Shown: positions 63,416 through 64,000 of the stretch, in pieces
Numbering within the stretch: the stretch's first letter is position 1
Layout of the letters: every line of letters begins with the position of its first letter
DNA from: Luteimonas fraxinea
GTDB taxonomy: Bacteria; Pseudomonadota; Gammaproteobacteria; Xanthomonadales; Xanthomonadaceae
Assembly: GCF_021233355.1 (NCBI RefSeq)
Contig: NZ_CP089507.1
Coordinates: 372,001-436,000, forward strand
Direction: 5' to 3'
Length of the DNA: 64,000 nucleotides
The notes under the pieces: generated by a model
Seen by the model: the letters and a program-made list of their open reading frames with translations, nothing else
Database searches by the model: none
What the model was told of the DNA's origin: nothing
Position numbers and translations under genes: made by a program

Positions 63416-63940
63416 GTGGATGCGCCTCGCGACATCGAGACGGCCGACGCGGCCGGACACGTGCTGTGTCTGGCCGACATCGGGTTCGACGCGCCCGCCG
63501 CCCTGCTCGCCCGTTACGGGCTGACCCTGCATCACGTGCCCGACGGCGCGCCGATTCCGGGCAGTTACTGGGGCGCGCCGGAGGCCGGCATCATCGGCGT
63601 GGATGTGCACGCGCGTGGCGACACGCCGGTGCATTCGCTGCTGCACGAAGCCGGCCATCTGATCGTGCTCCCGCCCGAGCGCCGCGCCGCAGTGCATACC
63701 GATGCGACCGATTCGGTCGAGGAAGAGGACGCGACCTGCTATCTGCAGATCGTGCTCGCCGATGCCCTGCCCGGTGTCGGCCGCGAACGCCTGATGGCGG
63801 ACATGGACACCTGGGGCTACACCTTCCGCCTCGGCTCGGCGCGCGCCTGGTTCGAGCAGGATGCCGAAGACGCGCGCAGCTGGCTGATCGCGCGCGATCT
63901 GTTGCCCGCGGTGGACCGCCTGGACGCTGTCGCGCTGTAG
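63416..63940 (+). CDS. Hypothetical protein with HEAGH zinc-peptidase motif
   Basis: 174-residue protein of unknown function. HEAGH at residues 77-81 (SLLHEAGHLIVL) and an acidic EEEDATCYLQ block at about 102-111 resemble the HExxH and third-ligand (E) arrangement of ImmA/IrrE-like or minimal gluzincin domains. No signal peptide or membrane helix, so cytosolic. The GTG start at 63416 lies 9 bp after the minE stop, suggesting cotranscription with minCDE. A better start was not found. Confidence 0.7.
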   Translation: MDAPRDIETADAAGHVLCLADIGFDAPAALLARYGLTLHHVPDGAPIPGSYWGAPEAGIIGVDVHARGDTPVHSLLHEAGHLIVLPPERRAAVHTDATDSVEEEDATCYLQIVLADALPGVGRERLMADMDTWGYTFRLGSARAWFEQDAEDARSWLIARDLLPAVDRLDAVAL

Positions 63941-63961
63941 ACGCGCGAGGCGGAGAACTCG

Positions 63962-64000
63962 CGTGCGCAAGCGCGCGCAGTCGCATCGGCACATCGACAC
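63962..64000 (+). CDS. Possible start of next gene (truncated by window end)
   Basis: A GTG at 63962, 8 nt after GGAG, opens a basic reading frame (MRKRAQSHRHID) that runs off the window. Too short to identify, and it may not be real. Confidence 0.2.

Overview
The window is chromosomal, gene-dense, high-G+C DNA from a gammaproteobacterium, most likely the Xanthomonadaceae/Lysobacteraceae (Lysobacter/Luteimonas-like). Reasons: a zinc-free L36 as the rpmJ copy, a class III PHA synthase (phaC-phaE), a MetX-type acyltransferase next to a cysteine-dioxygenase-like gene, a proline-rich 'transmembrane repetitive protein', and long palindromic intergenic elements of the kind scattered in this family. 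I see no prophage, IS transposase, plasmid function, rRNA operon or CRISPR array.

Layout. 1-1.6 kb: end of rpsB and tsf. 2-7 kb (minus): lapB, a polyprenyl-phosphate sugar transferase, a membrane nucleotide-sugar dehydratase and galU, which together serve envelope polysaccharide and LPS supply. 7-10.1 kb (minus): cmk, rpsA, ihfB. 10.2-14.8 kb (plus): rpmJ, a BamE-like secreted protein, aguA/aguB (agmatine to putrescine), a GNAT and a TraB-family membrane protein. 15-15.6 kb: first palindromic repeat element. 15.6-23.3 kb (minus): RND efflux operon with one adaptor and two different pump subunits. 23.6-24.4 kb: two small c-type cytochromes. 24.5-25.3 kb: second copy of the palindromic element. 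25.3-29 kb: repetitive transmembrane protein, nfuA, phhB, rluC. 29-32.7 kb: long leader and rne. 32.8-35.9 kb: GacA-like regulator, SCO1-like copper protein, methionine-type aminotransferase, DUF3293 protein. 36-42.9 kb: complete cytochrome c maturation operon ccmABCDEFGHI. 42.9-48.8 kb: metX-family acyltransferase, cysteine-dioxygenase-like gene, a DUF885 lipoprotein with an altered metal motif, tRNA-Leu(CAA), an NRDE protein and small envelope proteins. 49-53 kb (minus): phaE, phaC, a PspC-domain protein, a membrane HExxH protein, and pssA. 53-55.5 kb: a five-gene membrane cassette (SPFH, small membrane protein, ribbon-helix-helix regulator, DUF4177, CPBP protease) behind a promoter that carries a duplicated AGATATCAA site. 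55.5-60.8 kb: M15 peptidase, DUF423, SRPBCC protein, and a DesKR-like two-component pair whose regulator 3' end is followed by three tandem 152-bp repeats. 60.9-63.9 kb: GNAT-minC-minD-minE and a HEAGH-motif protein.

Most of this is housekeeping. The parts most worth follow-up are the RHH-associated SPFH/CPBP cassette, the two palindromic elements whose cores are inverted relative to each other, the tandem repeats copied from a response-regulator 3' end, the histone-H1-like tail on PhaE, and a recurrent -10 box placed 6-7 nt before ATG, which suggests leaderless mRNAs. All positions were read by eye; no database search was run.
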